The notes below the pieces were generated by a model that saw only the letters and a program-made list of their open reading frames with translations, was not told the origin of the DNA and did no database searches. A stretch of 36,442 nt of DNA from Streptococcus oralis. Lineage in GTDB: Bacteria; Bacillota; Bacilli; Lactobacillales; Streptococcaceae. The translations under genes were made by a program, and so were the position numbers. Below, in pieces: positions 8,310-17,404 of the stretch. The stretch is taken from positions 933,881 through 970,322 of the forward strand of contig NZ_KQ969521.1 of assembly GCF_001578935.1 (NCBI RefSeq). The letters are read 5' to 3'. The stretch's first letter is position 1; each line of letters begins with the position of its first letter.

Positions 8310-8336
8310 AAAAAGACCGGATTGCTCCGATCTTTT
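8310..8336 (-). terminator. spxB terminator (copy 2 of a duplicated terminator)
   Basis: An exact 27-base copy of the terminator at 7856-7882, about 70 bases after the spxB stop codon. It has the same stem with a GCAA loop on the minus strand and a T-run toward the VOC gene. Confidence 0.8.
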
Positions 8337-8405
8337 CAAGTTCTGCTCTAAGAAAATCAAAGAATAAAATTTACAAAGTTTACATTTGATTTTCGATGAG
8401 AGGAA

Positions 8406-10181
8406 TTATTTGATTGCGCGTGATTGCAATCCTTCTTCTTCCAAGAAGAGGCGGAATGGTACGAGTTCCTCTGCTTCGTATTTTTCCTTGAAGGCTTTGA
8501 TGGCTTCTTCTGAGTGAAGTTTTGGATCGAGTTCAAGAACTTCTACTGGAAGTGGACGGTGTTGCGTGATGCGGGCATCGATAACAACAGTTTTACCTTC
8601 TTTATTCAATTTAACAGCTTCAGCTACAACTGCGTCGATGTCTTCGATACGGTCAACTGTAAATCCAACAGCTCCTTGAGCTTCAGCGATTTTCGCGTAG
8701 TCAGCATTTGTGAAGTCTACACCAAACAAGTGTTTGTTTGTGTCTTCGTATTTGTTCTTGATGAATCCGTACTCAGCATTTGAGAAGACAAGGTTGATAA
8801 CTGGAAGGTCATATTGAACGTTTGTGATAACGTCTGGGTAGCACATGTTGAATGCACCATCACCCATGATGTTCCATACTTGGCGATCTGGATTGTCTTT
8901 CTTAGCAGCGATACCACCAGGAAGGGCAATACCCATTGTCGCAAAGAGTGGAGATGTGCGCCACATGTTCTTAGGAGTCATGTGAAGGTGACGAGTAGAT
9001 GTTTGAGTGGTGTTACCTACGTCGATTGAGTAGATAGCATCTTGGTCAGCATGTTTATTAATAGCATTGTAAACTTGGTACAATTGCAATTCACCCTCAG
9101 TTTTACCTTCGAGTTTGTTCATGTAATCACGCCAGTTTTGGTTGTTCTTAACGTTTGCACGCCACCATGGAGTAGATTCTACTGGGTTTACTTTGTCAAG
9201 GATTGCTTTGGCTGCTTGACCTGCATCACCAAGGATAGAAGCATCAAGGGCATGACGTTTACCAAGTTTGTATGGGTCGATGTCAACTTGGATGAATTTT
9301 TCAGTGTTCTTGAAGGCTTCGTAAACTTCAGCAAATGGGAAGTTTGATCCAAGGAAAAGAACGGTGTCTGCTTCAAAGACCACTTCGTTGGCTGGTTTCC
9401 AACCAACACGGTAAGCAGAACCTGTCAAACCTTCATAGTTCCATTCAAAGGCTTCAAAGTTTTTACCAGTTGTGATGATTGGTGCTTTGATTTTACGTGA
9501 CAATTCAGTGATCACTTCACCAGCTTTAACACCACCAAATCCAGCGTAGATAACTGGGCGTTCAGCATTGTTCAAGATTTCAACAGCTTTGTCGATTTCA
9601 ACTTCGTTCAAAGCAGGAGCGATGAATGAACGTTCGTATGAACCTGAACCGTAGTATGAGTTTTCGTCGATTTCTTGGAAACCGAAGTTTACTGGGATTT
9701 CAACAACAGCTGGACCTTTTTTAGAAACGGCAGCACGGCAAGCTTCGTCAATAACTTTTGGCAATTGCTCTGCGTAAGCTACACGTTTGTTGTAGACAGC
9801 GATCCCATTGTACATTGGGTTTTGGTTCAATTCTTGGAAGGCATCCATGTTGAGTTCGTTAACTGGACGAGAACCAAGGATAGCAAGGAATGGCGTATTA
9901 TCCATCGCTGCATCGTAAACACCGTTAATCAAGTGAGTCGCACCAGGTCCACCTGAACCAACTGCAACCCCGATTGAGCCGCCGAATTTAGCTTGCATCA
10001 CCGCTGCAAGAGCACCTGTTTCTTCGTGGCGAACTTGCAAGAAGCGGATATCTTTGTCTTCAGCCAAAGCGTCCATAAGGGAGCTAAGTGTTCCTGATGG
10101 GATACCATAGATGGTGTCGACACCCCAAGTTTTTAAAACGTTAAGCATTGCTGCAGAAGCAGTAATTTTTCCTTGAGTCAT
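8406..10181 (-). CDS. spxB: Pyruvate oxidase (H2O2-forming)
   Basis: Converts pyruvate, phosphate and O2 to acetyl phosphate, CO2 and H2O2, using thiamine diphosphate (ThDP), FAD and Mg2+. It is the main peroxide source of mitis-group streptococci. The 591 residues show the usual three domains: the ThDP PYR domain ([23 protein letters not shown] with the catalytic-type Glu near residue 53), a central FAD domain ([26 protein letters not shown]) and the C-terminal PP domain with the ThDP/Mg motif [12 protein letters not shown] followed by [14 protein letters not shown] 10181 follows GGAGAG. The upstream region has a GAAACGTTTC dyad (10243-10252) between probable -35 and -10 boxes, consistent with carbon-source control. 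Confidence 0.98.
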
Positions 10182-10229
10182 AATGATAACTCTCCTTCAA
10201 ATATTTTTAAAACTTGATAAATCCGTTTT

Positions 10230-10257
10230 CATATACTAATTGGAAACGTTTCAGCAA
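10230..10257 (-). promoter_or_regulatory. Probable spxB promoter with cre-like dyad
   Basis: On the minus strand TTGCTG (10257-10252) and TATATG (10235-10230) are 16 bases apart. The spacer holds the perfect dyad GAAACGTTTC (10243-10252). It resembles the core of CcpA cre sites but lacks one base of the canonical TG-N-AA-N-CG spacing, so CcpA binding is only a possibility. Confidence 0.45.
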
Positions 10258-10373
10258 ATTTTTACTCTACTACTTTACCACATTTGTTTTTGGTCTCCTA
10301 AGAATGTGCTCAGAAGTTTTTATTCTCTATTACAGTACAGTTCGAAAGCGTTTTTAGTCTCTGTTTTATAATA

Positions 10374-10515
10374 ATACTCAATGAAAATAAAAGAGCAAAC
10401 TAGAAAGCTAGGAGCAGGCTGCTCAAAGCACTGCTTTGAAGTTATAGATAAGACTGACGAAGTCAGTTACATATATCGAAGCTGACGTGGTTTGAAGAGA
10501 TTTTCGAAGAGTATA
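10374..10515 (-). repeat. BOX element (boxA-B-C, boxA partly deleted)
   Basis: It begins with ATACTCAATGAAAATAAAAG and ends with GATTTTCGAAGAGTAT. It contains the boxB stem GACTGACGAAGTCAGT. The boxA core has lost the CTACGGCAAGGCGACG part and goes straight from ATATATC to GAAGCTGACGTGG. It lies between the spxB promoter region and the copA terminator; its end abuts the terminator stem. Confidence 0.92.
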
Positions 10516-10537
10516 AAAAGCGAGCAAGCTCGCTTTT
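10515..10537 (-). terminator. cop operon terminator
   Basis: AAAAGCGAGC / GCTCGCTTTT is a 10-bp perfect stem followed by T on the minus strand. It overlaps the copA stop codon at 10536-10538 and abuts the BOX element. Confidence 0.88.
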
Positions 10538-12758
10538 AGTCTATTTTACTAAAGTTTAGCATGAGTGAACTGGTTAAAACAGATACAGAACTAAAGGCCA
10601 TGGCTAGACCTGCCAGTTCTGGATTGAGAACGAGACCAATTCCTGAAAAGACTCCTGCTGCAATCGGAATTCCGATGACATTGTAGATAAAGGCCCAGAA
10701 GAGGTTGAGAAGAATTCGATTGAAGGTTTTCTTGCTCATATCAAAGGCACGAACCACTCCTGTCAAATCATTGTGAGTAAGAACAATCCCTGCTGACTCA
10801 ATAGCAATATCGGTTCCTGCGCCCATGGCAATCCCGACATCTGCCACACTGAGGGCTGGCGCATCATTGATACCATCTCCGATAAAGGCTACTTTACCAA
10901 ACTGTTGTAGTTGATGGATTTCATGGGCCTTTTCTTCTGGCAAGACACCAGCAATAACCTCCTCGATGCCGATTTGATCCGCAATGGCACGCGCCACACC
11001 TGCATTATCTCCTGTCAACATAACTGTTTTAAGGCCACGTTTTTTCAGCTGACTGATGGCGAGCTTGGCATTTCCCTTAGGAATATCTTGCAGGGCAAGT
11101 AAGCCTTTGATTCCATTGTCAACAGCCAAGAATACAACTGTCTTAGCTTCTTTTTCCAGTTCTTCAAGTTTTTCCTGATAAGCACTCGAAATATCCATGC
11201 CATCTAGCATTTTAGCATTTCCAAGCAAGACTTGTTTCCCATGGACTTGCCCTGAAACACCTTTTCCGTGTAGGGCTTGGAAATTTTCTACAGGTTGAAG
11301 TTCAAGTCCTGCTTCACTCGCTCGATTGACAATGGCTTGAGCCAATGGATGCTGTGAGGCTTCTTCTAAAGAGGCAGCTAAGCCGAGCACTTCTGTCTCG
11401 TCACCAATGATATCAGTGACTACTGGTTTTCCTTCTGTCAAAGTTCCTGTCTTATCAAAGACGAGAGTTTGGACTTTCTGGATTTCCTGTAAAACGGTTC
11501 CATTCTTGAGGAGAACCCCCATCTTGGCACTCCGCCCTGTTCCCACCATGAGAGCCGTCGGTGTTGCAAGTCCTAAGGCACAAGGGCAGGCGATAATCAA
11601 AACAGCCACCCCATAAAGGAGAGAGGTCACAAAGCTAGCCTCAAGCAAGACAAACCAAACCCAAAAAGTCAGAATCGCTAAAATGACAACTGCAGGAACA
11701 AAAATTCCTGAAATCTTATCCGTCAAATCCTGAATCGGTGCACGGCTGGTCTGGGCTTTCTTCACAAAGTCCACAATCTGTGCCAAGACAGTCTCTGAAC
11801 CAACTTTTTCTGCTTTAAAAATAAGAGTGCCACTATTATTGATGGTAGAGCCAATCACAGTATCTCCAACTGTTTTGTCTACTGGCAGACTCTCACCTGT
11901 CACCATGGATTCGTCAATACTGGAGACGCCTTCGACAACAACACCATCAACCGCAATCTTTTCACCGGGACGCACTCGAATCAGGTCACCTACCTTGACT
12001 TGTTCCAAAGGAACTTGTACATAGCTATCCTCACGCAAGACTTCTGCTGTTTTAGCTTGCAAATCCAGTAATTTCTCCACAGCTTGGGAAGTGTTTTTTC
12101 GCATTTTCTCCTCAAAAACGGCTCCCAAAAGAACAAAGAAGAGGATAAATCCAGCACTTTCAAAGTAAACAGGGAGCCCAGCAAAGAGAGCAACTAAACT
12201 ATAGAGATAGGCCACTAGAGTTCCCAGTGCCACCAAGGTATCCATGTTGGCATTGTGTTTTTTAAAGCTGGCCCAAGCACTCTGAATATAAGGACCACCG
12301 GCAACTAGCATGATAGGTGTTGTAGCCAAAAAGGTACCCCAATGCATAACTGGATGACTAATAGTTCCTGTCAACATCCCAAGCATGAGGAAAACAAGAG
12401 GCAGGGTAAAGATGCTAGTAATCCAAAAACGTTGCAAAAGTGATAAAGATTTTCGCGTCTTCTCAACTACGGTATAGCTTCCTTTTTGCATCTTCATGCC
12501 ACATGAAAATTCATGTTGCCCCAACTCTTGAGGTGTAAAACGAATTGTCTTCTCTTCATCCACGCCGATTGGTTCTAGAATTCCTTCTTCTTCAAAAAGG
12601 ATTTCCTTGTAACAGTTTGAAGGGGTTGCACGATGAAAGGTAATCTCAGCTGGAATCCCTTTTTGAAGCTGGATATGAGCTGGATGATAACCCTTTTCAG
12701 CTCGGATACGGATTTTTTGAATGCCATTTTCTAGGCTTGCTTTCACAATTTCTGTCAT
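10536..12758 (-). CDS. copA: Copper-exporting P1B-type ATPase with N-terminal cupredoxin-like domain
   Basis: Pumps Cu(I) out of the cytoplasm using ATP. The 740 residues begin with a ~95-residue cupredoxin-like domain (candidate metal ligands in SNCYKE, Cys49, and FSCGMKM, Cys86/Met88/Met90) instead of the usual CxxC heavy-metal domain. P-type ATPase motifs follow: TGES (287-290), the membrane metal site CPC (391-393), phosphorylation loop DKTGT (435-439), the HP of P1B pumps (470-471) and GDGINDAP (627-634). About eight membrane helices are expected. It is the last gene of copY-cupA-copA, 9 bases after cupA. The N-terminal domain resembles CupA, consistent with the known hand-over of copper from CupA to the pump in pneumococcus. 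Confidence 0.97.
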   Translation of the reverse strand: MTEIVKASLENGIQKIRIRAEKGYHPAHIQLQKGIPAEITFHRATPSNCYKEILFEEEGILEPIGVDEEKTIRFTPQELGQHEFSCGMKMQKGSYTVVEKTRKSLSLLQRFWITSIFTLPLVFLMLGMLTGTISHPVMHWGTFLATTPIMLVAGGPYIQSAWASFKKHNANMDTLVALGTLVAYLYSLVALFAGLPVYFESAGFILFFVLLGAVFEEKMRKNTSQAVEKLLDLQAKTAEVLREDSYVQVPLEQVKVGDLIRVRPGEKIAVDGVVVEGVSSIDESMVTGESLPVDKTVGDTVIGSTINNSGTLIFKAEKVGSETVLAQIVDFVKKAQTSRAPIQDLTDKISGIFVPAVVILAILTFWVWFVLLEASFVTSLLYGVAVLIIACPCALGLATPTALMVGTGRSAKMGVLLKNGTVLQEIQKVQTLVFDKTGTLTEGKPVVTDIIGDETEVLGLAASLEEASQHPLAQAIVNRASEAGLELQPVENFQALHGKGVSGQVHGKQVLLGNAKMLDGMDISSAYQEKLEELEKEAKTVVFLAVDNGIKGLLALQDIPKGNAKLAISQLKKRGLKTVMLTGDNAGVARAIADQIGIEEVIAGVLPEEKAHEIHQLQQFGKVAFIGDGINDAPALSVADVGIAMGAGTDIAIESAGIVLTHNDLTGVVRAFDMSKKTFNRILLNLFWAFIYNVIGIPIAAGVFSGIGLVLNPELAGLAMAFSSVSVLTSSLMLNFSKID

Positions 12759-12767
12759 AGTCTCCTC

Positions 12768-13139
12768 CTACTCTACAATCATCTTACCGTGCATCATGTT
12801 CATACCACATGCAAAGCCAAACTCTCCAGCCTGCTCAGGCGTGATTTCCACTACATACTCTTCACCCATAGGCAAGTCCGCATGCACACCAAAGTCTGGA
12901 AAAACAATCTGATCCAGACAGGGTGACGGATCCTTGCGGTCAAAGATAATGCGGGCTGGCACTGATTTCTTAAGGATAATCAACTCAGGCGTATAGCCCC
13001 CCATGACTTCCACTCGAATCTCTTGGTAGCCCTTTTTTTGCTGGGCCTTTTGTCCAGATTTTTCAGGCTTTTTGAAAAACCAAAACAAGATAAACGCGAT
13101 AAGGGCAATACAAATAATGGTTACAATGCTATTTAACAT
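12768..13139 (-). CDS. cupA: Membrane-anchored cupredoxin-like copper chaperone
   Basis: A 123-residue protein with one N-terminal membrane helix (residues ~5-22), a charged linker (PEKSGQKAQQKKG), then a cupredoxin-type domain with the metal ligands Cys74 (PSPCLDQ), Cys111, Met113 and Met115 (FACGMNM). It is the middle gene of the cop operon. The globular domain resembles the N-terminal domain of the neighbouring CopA in length, strand pattern and CGM.M motif. In S. pneumoniae the homologue binds two Cu(I) and is needed for copper tolerance. ATG 13139 has AAAGGAG upstream, 10 bases after copY. Confidence 0.95.
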   Translation of the reverse strand: MLNSIVTIICIALIAFILFWFFKKPEKSGQKAQQKKGYQEIRVEVMGGYTPELIILKKSVPARIIFDRKDPSPCLDQIVFPDFGVHADLPMGEEYVVEITPEQAGEFGFACGMNMMHGKMIVE

Positions 13140-13149
13140 GACGTCTCCT

Positions 13150-13545
13150 TTACATACAATTACATTTTACTTCAGCAACTGCGCTGGCTTTTTTCTCAGA
13201 AATCACAGCTTCCAAGTCTTTCAAGTCAGCCTGAGTGAAATCACATTCGACAATCAAATCAGCCAACAAGTTCTTAATCCTACGGGAACAAACCTTGTCT
13301 TTGATATCTTGGACAAGCAAGGCTCGGCTTTGGTCTAGAGTTAAAAGGGCTGAATAAACAAAGGACTTGCCCTCTTTTTTCCGAGTCAAACACTCTTTCT
13401 CAACCAGACGAGCCAAAAGGGTCTGAACTGTAGACTTGGACCAATCAAATCTCTCCTCTAAAACCCTAATCAAATCCGTGCTAGTCTGCTCGCCCTGCAT
13501 CCAAACAATCTTCATAACCTGCCATTCTGCATCTGAAATCTGCAT
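13150..13545 (-). CDS. copY: Copper-responsive repressor, CopY/TcrY family
   Basis: A 131-residue winged-helix repressor of the BlaI/MecI/CopY superfamily: MQISDAEWQVMKIVWMQGEQ, then TDLIRVLEERFDWSKSTVQT, LLARLVEKECLTRKKEGKSF. The C-terminus ends in KCNCM, a single Cys-x-Cys, where enterococcal CopY has CxCxxxxCxC. Cu(I) binding to the Cys motif of a dimer releases DNA, while Zn keeps it repressing. I chose ATG 13545 because TTTGGAGG lies 7 bases upstream; the longer reading to 13575 runs into the proximal operator. It is first in copY-cupA-copA and autoregulated through two cop boxes at 13564-13573 and 13604-13613. Confidence 0.95.
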   Translation of the reverse strand: MQISDAEWQVMKIVWMQGEQTSTDLIRVLEERFDWSKSTVQTLLARLVEKECLTRKKEGKSFVYSALLTLDQSRALLVQDIKDKVCSRRIKNLLADLIVECDFTQADLKDLEAVISEKKASAVAEVKCNCM

Positions 13546-13563
13546 TAGCATTCCTCCAAAATC

Positions 13564-13615
13564 TACATTTGTCAATTATAAATCTAAGTATACTCTCAAA
13601 ATCTACATTTGTCAA
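13564..13615 (-). promoter_or_regulatory. cop operon promoter with two cop boxes
   Basis: Minus-strand GACAAATGTA, matching the CopY operator KACANNTGTA, occurs at 13573-13564 and again at 13613-13604, exactly 40 bases apart and within a longer direct repeat. The distal copy overlaps the -35 TTGACA (13615-13610), which is 17 bases from TATACT (13592-13587). The proximal copy lies in the leader just before the copY ribosome binding site. Confidence 0.92.
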
Positions 13616-13703
13616 TTATGAAATTACATATTTCTAAAAAAGAAGTTTAATCATTTGATGGGAGATTTGCAGTCAAATTTTACTATATAAACTATAAAAA
13701 TAT

Positions 13704-13711
13704 GCTATACT
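13704..13711 (+). promoter_or_regulatory. Extended -10 promoter of thiD leader
   Basis: TGC-TATACT at 13703-13711 is an extended -10 about 17 bases before the TPP aptamer. No good -35 is evident, as is common for extended -10 promoters. Confidence 0.55.
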
Positions 13712-13727
13712 GAAGAAAAAAGAAAAC

Positions 13728-13813
13728 AACCACTAGGGGTGCGTAAAGCTGAGATTAACGACTGTTAGATCCCTTTGACTCAATCTAGGTAATGCTAGCT
13801 GATGGAAGTGGAA
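13728..13813 (+). ncRNA. TPP riboswitch (THI box) upstream of thiD
   Basis: The conserved aptamer segments are present in order: P1 strand CCACT (13730-13734), GGGGTGCG, GCTGAGA, GATCCCTTTGA, ATCTAGGTAATGCTAGC, then GGAAGTGG closing P1 (AGTGG at 13807-13811). These are the TPP-binding CUGAGA and P4/P5 signatures. The 95 bases between aptamer and thiD contain no canonical terminator with a T-run, so control may be translational. Confidence 0.93.
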
Positions 13814-13907
13814 ATGATAATGAGGACTAACTGGTCTTCTATTGCTTTCCTGAAATAGACTAGCTTGTTCTTAAGAATACAAACTTCAGTTGGTTGGGAG
13901 GTTTTAG

Positions 13908-14699
13908 ATGACTTATTTACCCGTTGCTCTAACCATTGCAGGGACTGACCCTAGTGGCGGTGCTGGCATTATGGCTGATTTAAAGTCATTCCAAGCTAGA
14001 GATATCTATGGAATGGCCGTTGTGACTAGCCTTGTTGCTCAAAATACCAGAGGTGTTCAGCTAATCGAGCACGTCTCCAACCAAATGTTGGAAGCTCAAT
14101 TGGAAAGTGTCTTTTCGGATATCAAGCCTCAGGCTGTAAAAACTGGGATGTTGGCAACTACTGAGATCATGGAGATCATCCAACCCTACCTTAAAAAGCT
14201 GGACTGTCCCTATGTGCTTGACCCTGTTATGGTCGCTACAAGTGGGGACACCCTGATAGATACTAGTGCGAGAAGCTACCTAAAAACAAATCTGCTTCCC
14301 CTTGCTACCATCATCACCCCCAATCTTCCTGAGGCAGAAGAGATTGTTGGTTTTTCAATCCATGATCCAGAAGACATGCAACGTGCCGGTCGCCTGATTT
14401 TAAAAGAATTTGGTCCTCAGTCTGTGGTAATCAAAGGTGGCCATCTCGAAGGCGGTGCCAAGGATTTCCTCTTTACTAAGGAGGAACAATTTGTCTGGGA
14501 AAGTCCTAGAATTCAAACCTGTCACACCCATGGTACTGGCTGTACCTTTGCTGCAGTGATTACGGCTGAACTAGCCAAGGGGAAGACTCTCTATCAGGCA
14601 GTCGATAAGGCCAAGACTTTTATTACAAAAGCCATCCAAGACGCACCTCAACTCGGTCATGGTTCTGGTCCAGTCAACCATACAAGTTTTAAAGATTAA
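13908..14699 (+). CDS. thiD: Bifunctional hydroxymethylpyrimidine / HMP-phosphate kinase
   Basis: Phosphorylates HMP and then HMP-P to HMP-PP, the pyrimidine half of thiamine. The 263-residue ribokinase-fold protein has the classic N-terminus ALTIAGTDPSGGAGIMADLKS, the VKTGML segment, PYVLDPVMVATSGDTLI, and the anion-hole/catalytic stretch HTHGTGCTFAAVITAELAKG near residue 207. ATG 13908 follows TGGGAGGTTTTAG. It is monocistronic behind its own TPP riboswitch and converges on the thiE end of the large thiamine operon, sharing a bidirectional terminator with it. Confidence 0.96.
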   Translation: MTYLPVALTIAGTDPSGGAGIMADLKSFQARDIYGMAVVTSLVAQNTRGVQLIEHVSNQMLEAQLESVFSDIKPQAVKTGMLATTEIMEIIQPYLKKLDCPYVLDPVMVATSGDTLIDTSARSYLKTNLLPLATIITPNLPEAEEIVGFSIHDPEDMQRAGRLILKEFGPQSVVIKGGHLEGGAKDFLFTKEEQFVWESPRIQTCHTHGTGCTFAAVITAELAKGKTLYQAVDKAKTFITKAIQDAPQLGHGSGPVNHTSFKD

Positions 14700-14700
14700 G

Positions 14701-14744
14701 AAAAACTCTCTAGTTCCCACTTTAAGGAAATTAGAGAGTTTTTG
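14701..14744. terminator. Bidirectional terminator between thiD and thiE
   Basis: AAAAACTCTCTA (14701-14712) pairs with TAGAGAGTTTTT (14732-14743). T-runs occur in both directions, so it can end both convergent transcripts. Confidence 0.88.
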
Positions 14745-14745
14745 A

Positions 14746-15378
14746 TTAGGAAATAATGTCATCCAGCTTTGTTAAAAAGGCTTGTGTTTTTGCCTCTATA
14801 TCTTCTGCCTGCATCAGATCCCTAACGACAGCTACTCCAGCAATACCAGTGTCAATAAGCTGGTCAATGTTCTCTGACGTCAAGCCTCCAATAGCAACTA
14901 CTGGAATGGCGACCGTTTGGCAAATTGTTTTCAAGGTTGAAATCAGAGTGATGGGTGCATTTTCTTTGGTCGTAGTCGGGAAAATGGCTCCTGTTCCCAA
15001 GTAATCCGCACCCGATGTTTCTGCTTCGAGGGCTCTTTTAACTGTTTTAGCAGTGACACCGAGGATTTTTTCAGGACCCAAGACTTTGCGGGCAACCGAA
15101 ACTGGTAGTTCATCGTCGCCAATATGCAAACCTGCAGCATCAACCGCGAGACAAACATCCAAACGATCATCGATAATCAAGGGAACCTGATAGGAATCTG
15201 TTATTTCCTTGACTTGTTTTGCCAAGTGATAGTATTGATTGGTTGTGAGATTTTTTTCTCGTAGTTGGATGATGGTAACACCTGAACGGCAGGCTGTCTC
15301 CACTTTTTCAAGAAAGCTTTCCAAGGAATCTTGGTAGCGATTGGTTACCAGATATAGTCTGAGTGCTTCTCTATTCAT
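14746..15378 (-). CDS. thiE: Thiamine-phosphate synthase
   Basis: Joins HMP-PP and thiazole phosphate (HET-P) to give thiamine monophosphate. It is a 210-residue TIM barrel with [18 protein letters not shown] (substrate pyrophosphate Arg/Lys), [43 protein letters not shown] (the T-x-T-K loop) and [12 protein letters not shown] (glycine phosphate loop). It is the last gene of the ykoEDC-tenA-thiW-thiM-thiE operon. Its ATG (15378) overlaps the end of thiM by 8 bases, indicating translational coupling. Confidence 0.96.
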   Translation of the reverse strand: MNREALRLYLVTNRYQDSLESFLEKVETACRSGVTIIQLREKNLTTNQYYHLAKQVKEITDSYQVPLIIDDRLDVCLAVDAAGLHIGDDELPVSVARKVLGPEKILGVTAKTVKRALEAETSGADYLGTGAIFPTTTKENAPITLISTLKTICQTVAIPVVAIGGLTSENIDQLIDTGIAGVAVVRDLMQAEDIEAKTQAFLTKLDDIIS

Positions 15379-16177
15379 AAATATCTCCTTTGATTGTTTC
15401 TAGCCAGTTTTCGTCTCTTTTTAGAAGAGAGAGCTGATTGAGAGTTTGAAAGCGGAAATCTTCCAATCCCATTCCTTGGACAAGAATTCTCTCAGCAGCG
15501 ATATTGAGATAAGAGACCGCTAGGCAAGAAGCTTCAAAGGCCGTTTTTCCTTGGCTGAGAAAAACAGCTGTCAAGGCTCCAACTAAGTCTCCTGTCCCTG
15601 TTATCCAGTCTAATTCTGCACAGCCATTTCCCAATATTGCAACCTGATTCTCCGAAACAATGAGGTCCTTGGGGCCAGTGACTAAAAATGACATACCAGG
15701 ATAAAGCTGACACCAGTCTTTCAAGACTTGAAGCAAATCCTCAGTTACTTGATCTTTAGCACTAGCATCGACCCCAACTCCGTGATGTTTTAAGCCAACA
15801 AGACTTCGGATTTCCGACATATTCCCCTTAAGGACTGTAGGCTTGTATTCTAAAAGATCTCTGACTAAGGTCTTACGAACGGGTGACGCTGATACACCAA
15901 CCGCATCTACTACCATTGGGAGACAAGCTTGGTTTGCATAAGTAGCTGCCATACGGATTGCTTTCTCCTTCTCGGCTGACAAATGCCCCAAATTGATGAA
16001 GAGGGCTTGGCTTTGTTTGGTAAAATCAAGAACCTCACGAGGGTCATCTGCCATAACAGGTTTGCATCCCAGAGCCAAAATACCATTTGCCAGCATCTCA
16101 CAAGAAATCTCATTGGTGATGCAGTGAATCAAGGAACTGGTTGCTAGAGGGAAAGGATTTGTCAATTCCTGCATCAT
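15371..16177 (-). CDS. thiM: Hydroxyethylthiazole kinase
   Basis: Phosphorylates the thiazole alcohol (HET), allowing salvage of the thiazole half of thiamine. A 268-residue ribokinase-like protein with [44 protein letters not shown], and the catalytic [15 protein letters not shown] segment near residue 190. It overlaps thiE at its 3' end and thiW (4 bases) at its 5' end. No gene for de novo thiazole synthesis is seen, which fits a salvage lifestyle. ATG 16177 is preceded by AAAGGATAG. Confidence 0.95.
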   Translation of the reverse strand: MMQELTNPFPLATSSLIHCITNEISCEMLANGILALGCKPVMADDPREVLDFTKQSQALFINLGHLSAEKEKAIRMAATYANQACLPMVVDAVGVSASPVRKTLVRDLLEYKPTVLKGNMSEIRSLVGLKHHGVGVDASAKDQVTEDLLQVLKDWCQLYPGMSFLVTGPKDLIVSENQVAILGNGCAELDWITGTGDLVGALTAVFLSQGKTAFEASCLAVSYLNIAAERILVQGMGLEDFRFQTLNQLSLLKRDENWLETIKGDIYE

Positions 16178-16698
16178 TCTATCCTTTCTCCAAAGAAATA
16201 TCCCTGCACTTTTTTAAAGAATTCCTGCTTGATCAAAAATCGAAAGGCAATAAAGGAAATCGCTGTACCGATCAAGGTTGCTCCGAAAAATCGAGGAGTG
16301 TAGATAAACCAGCTGAGCTTGGCAGCAGATCCCGTAAAGAGAACCATGACAGGATAGGAAACAATAGAACCGATAATCCCTGTTCCCAAAATCTCTCCTA
16401 GAGCAGAATAGTGAAATTTTCTACCGTACTTATAAAAGAGACCTGCAAGGAGGGCTCCAAAGGTAGCTCCTGTTAGGGCCAAAGGCGGAATGCCCTGAGT
16501 AGACATACGGATAAAGGCTGTGACAGTAGCCATGACCAAGGCATAAACAGGTCCCATCATGATACCAGCTAGGATATTGACTACACTAGACATCGGTGCC
16601 ATTCCTTCAATTCGAAAGATGGGTGTAAGGACTACGTCAAGGGCAATCATCATGGATAAAATAGTTAATTTGTGAACTTGAAGTTGGTGGTTTCTCAT
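16174..16698 (-). CDS. thiW: ECF transporter S component, ThiW-like (thiazole precursor)
   Basis: A 174-residue integral membrane protein with five to six hydrophobic segments. The N-terminal part ([28 protein letters not shown], then [20 protein letters not shown]) is the pattern of ThiW, the energy-coupling-factor S component thought to import thiazole (HET). The ATG overlaps no other gene, but its stop overlaps the thiM start, so the importer and the HET kinase are translationally coupled. It needs an ECF ATPase/T module, either the neighbouring Yko components or the general EcfAA'T elsewhere (inference). HET specificity comes from family knowledge, not from residues I can point to. Confidence 0.88.
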   Translation of the reverse strand: MRNHQLQVHKLTILSMMIALDVVLTPIFRIEGMAPMSSVVNILAGIMMGPVYALVMATVTAFIRMSTQGIPPLALTGATFGALLAGLFYKYGRKFHYSALGEILGTGIIGSIVSYPVMVLFTGSAAKLSWFIYTPRFFGATLIGTAISFIAFRFLIKQEFFKKVQGYFFGERIE

Positions 16699-16701
16699 TT
16701 T

Positions 16702-17394
16702 CTATTTCTTCTCTTTTTCTAAGGACTGCAAATCACTCGTCCAGGTTTGATGTTGGTAAGCCATCTCCCAAAACTTGGCTTCCATGTGGACACTTCTGTG
16801 GAAGGCCTCTAGCATTTTTTGTTTGTCCGTCTCGTTGCTTTCTTGATAGAGCTGATTGACCAGGGCTTCTTCCTCTTTAATCTGCTGTTCTAACTCATCG
16901 GTGATATAGGTTTCAATCCACTGTTGATAAAGAGGATTCGGGGATGGTTTGCGATTAAGTTCCTTGCCCAAATCATGGTATAACCAAGGACATGGAAGCA
17001 AACTAGCAAAAGCAATGCCCAAGTTTGGTTCTGAAAATTGCCTATAAATATGAGAAATGTAATGATAACAGGTTGGAGCAATCGGTTGCTCGTCCATTTC
17101 CTGGTCGCTGATTCCTAATTCCTTGAAAAATTGTTGGCGGATAAATAACTCACCCTCCACTAGACTCTGGGCATTTTGTTTCAAGAGTCTTTTCATCTCT
17201 TGGTTTGAAGTCTTATCAGCCAAAAGGTGATAGGCTTCTGAGAAAGCCTTCAAATAGTAGGCATCCTGAATCAGGTAGTAGCGGAAAATAGTAGGTTCTA
17301 ACGTTCCCTCTTGTAACTGTAGAACAAAGGGGTGATGAAAGGAAGCCTGCCAAGCTTCCTTGGATAATTCCATCGCAATATCTGTAAATTCCAT
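16702..17394 (-). CDS. tenA: Aminopyrimidine aminohydrolase / thiaminase II
   Basis: Hydrolyses degraded thiamine products (formylaminopyrimidine/aminopyrimidine) to HMP for salvage. A 230-residue all-helical TenA-fold protein with FTDIAMELSKEAWQASFHHPF, FRYYLIQDAYYLKAF, and the catalytic Cys135 in SLLPCPWLYHDLG, the same number as in the characterised B. subtilis enzyme. Glu near the C-terminus (FWEMAYQHQTW) matches the second catalytic residue. It lies 3 bases before thiW and 10 bases after ykoC. Together with thiD it would feed HMP into the pathway. Confidence 0.95.
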   Translation of the reverse strand: MEFTDIAMELSKEAWQASFHHPFVLQLQEGTLEPTIFRYYLIQDAYYLKAFSEAYHLLADKTSNQEMKRLLKQNAQSLVEGELFIRQQFFKELGISDQEMDEQPIAPTCYHYISHIYRQFSEPNLGIAFASLLPCPWLYHDLGKELNRKPSPNPLYQQWIETYITDELEQQIKEEEALVNQLYQESNETDKQKMLEAFHRSVHMEAKFWEMAYQHQTWTSDLQSLEKEKK

Positions 17395-17404
17395 AATAAC
17401 TCCT

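Noticed and set aside
8337..8405. Decayed BOX between spxB and its terminator (AAAATCAAAG ... TTGATTTTCGATGAG)
   Set aside because: Two short segments recall BOX ends, but the internal modules are absent and the match is too short to claim.
10911..12024. Open frames opposite copA, and similar ones opposite spxB and typA
   Set aside because: They lie antisense within strong coding genes, lack ribosome binding sites and have no family resemblance.
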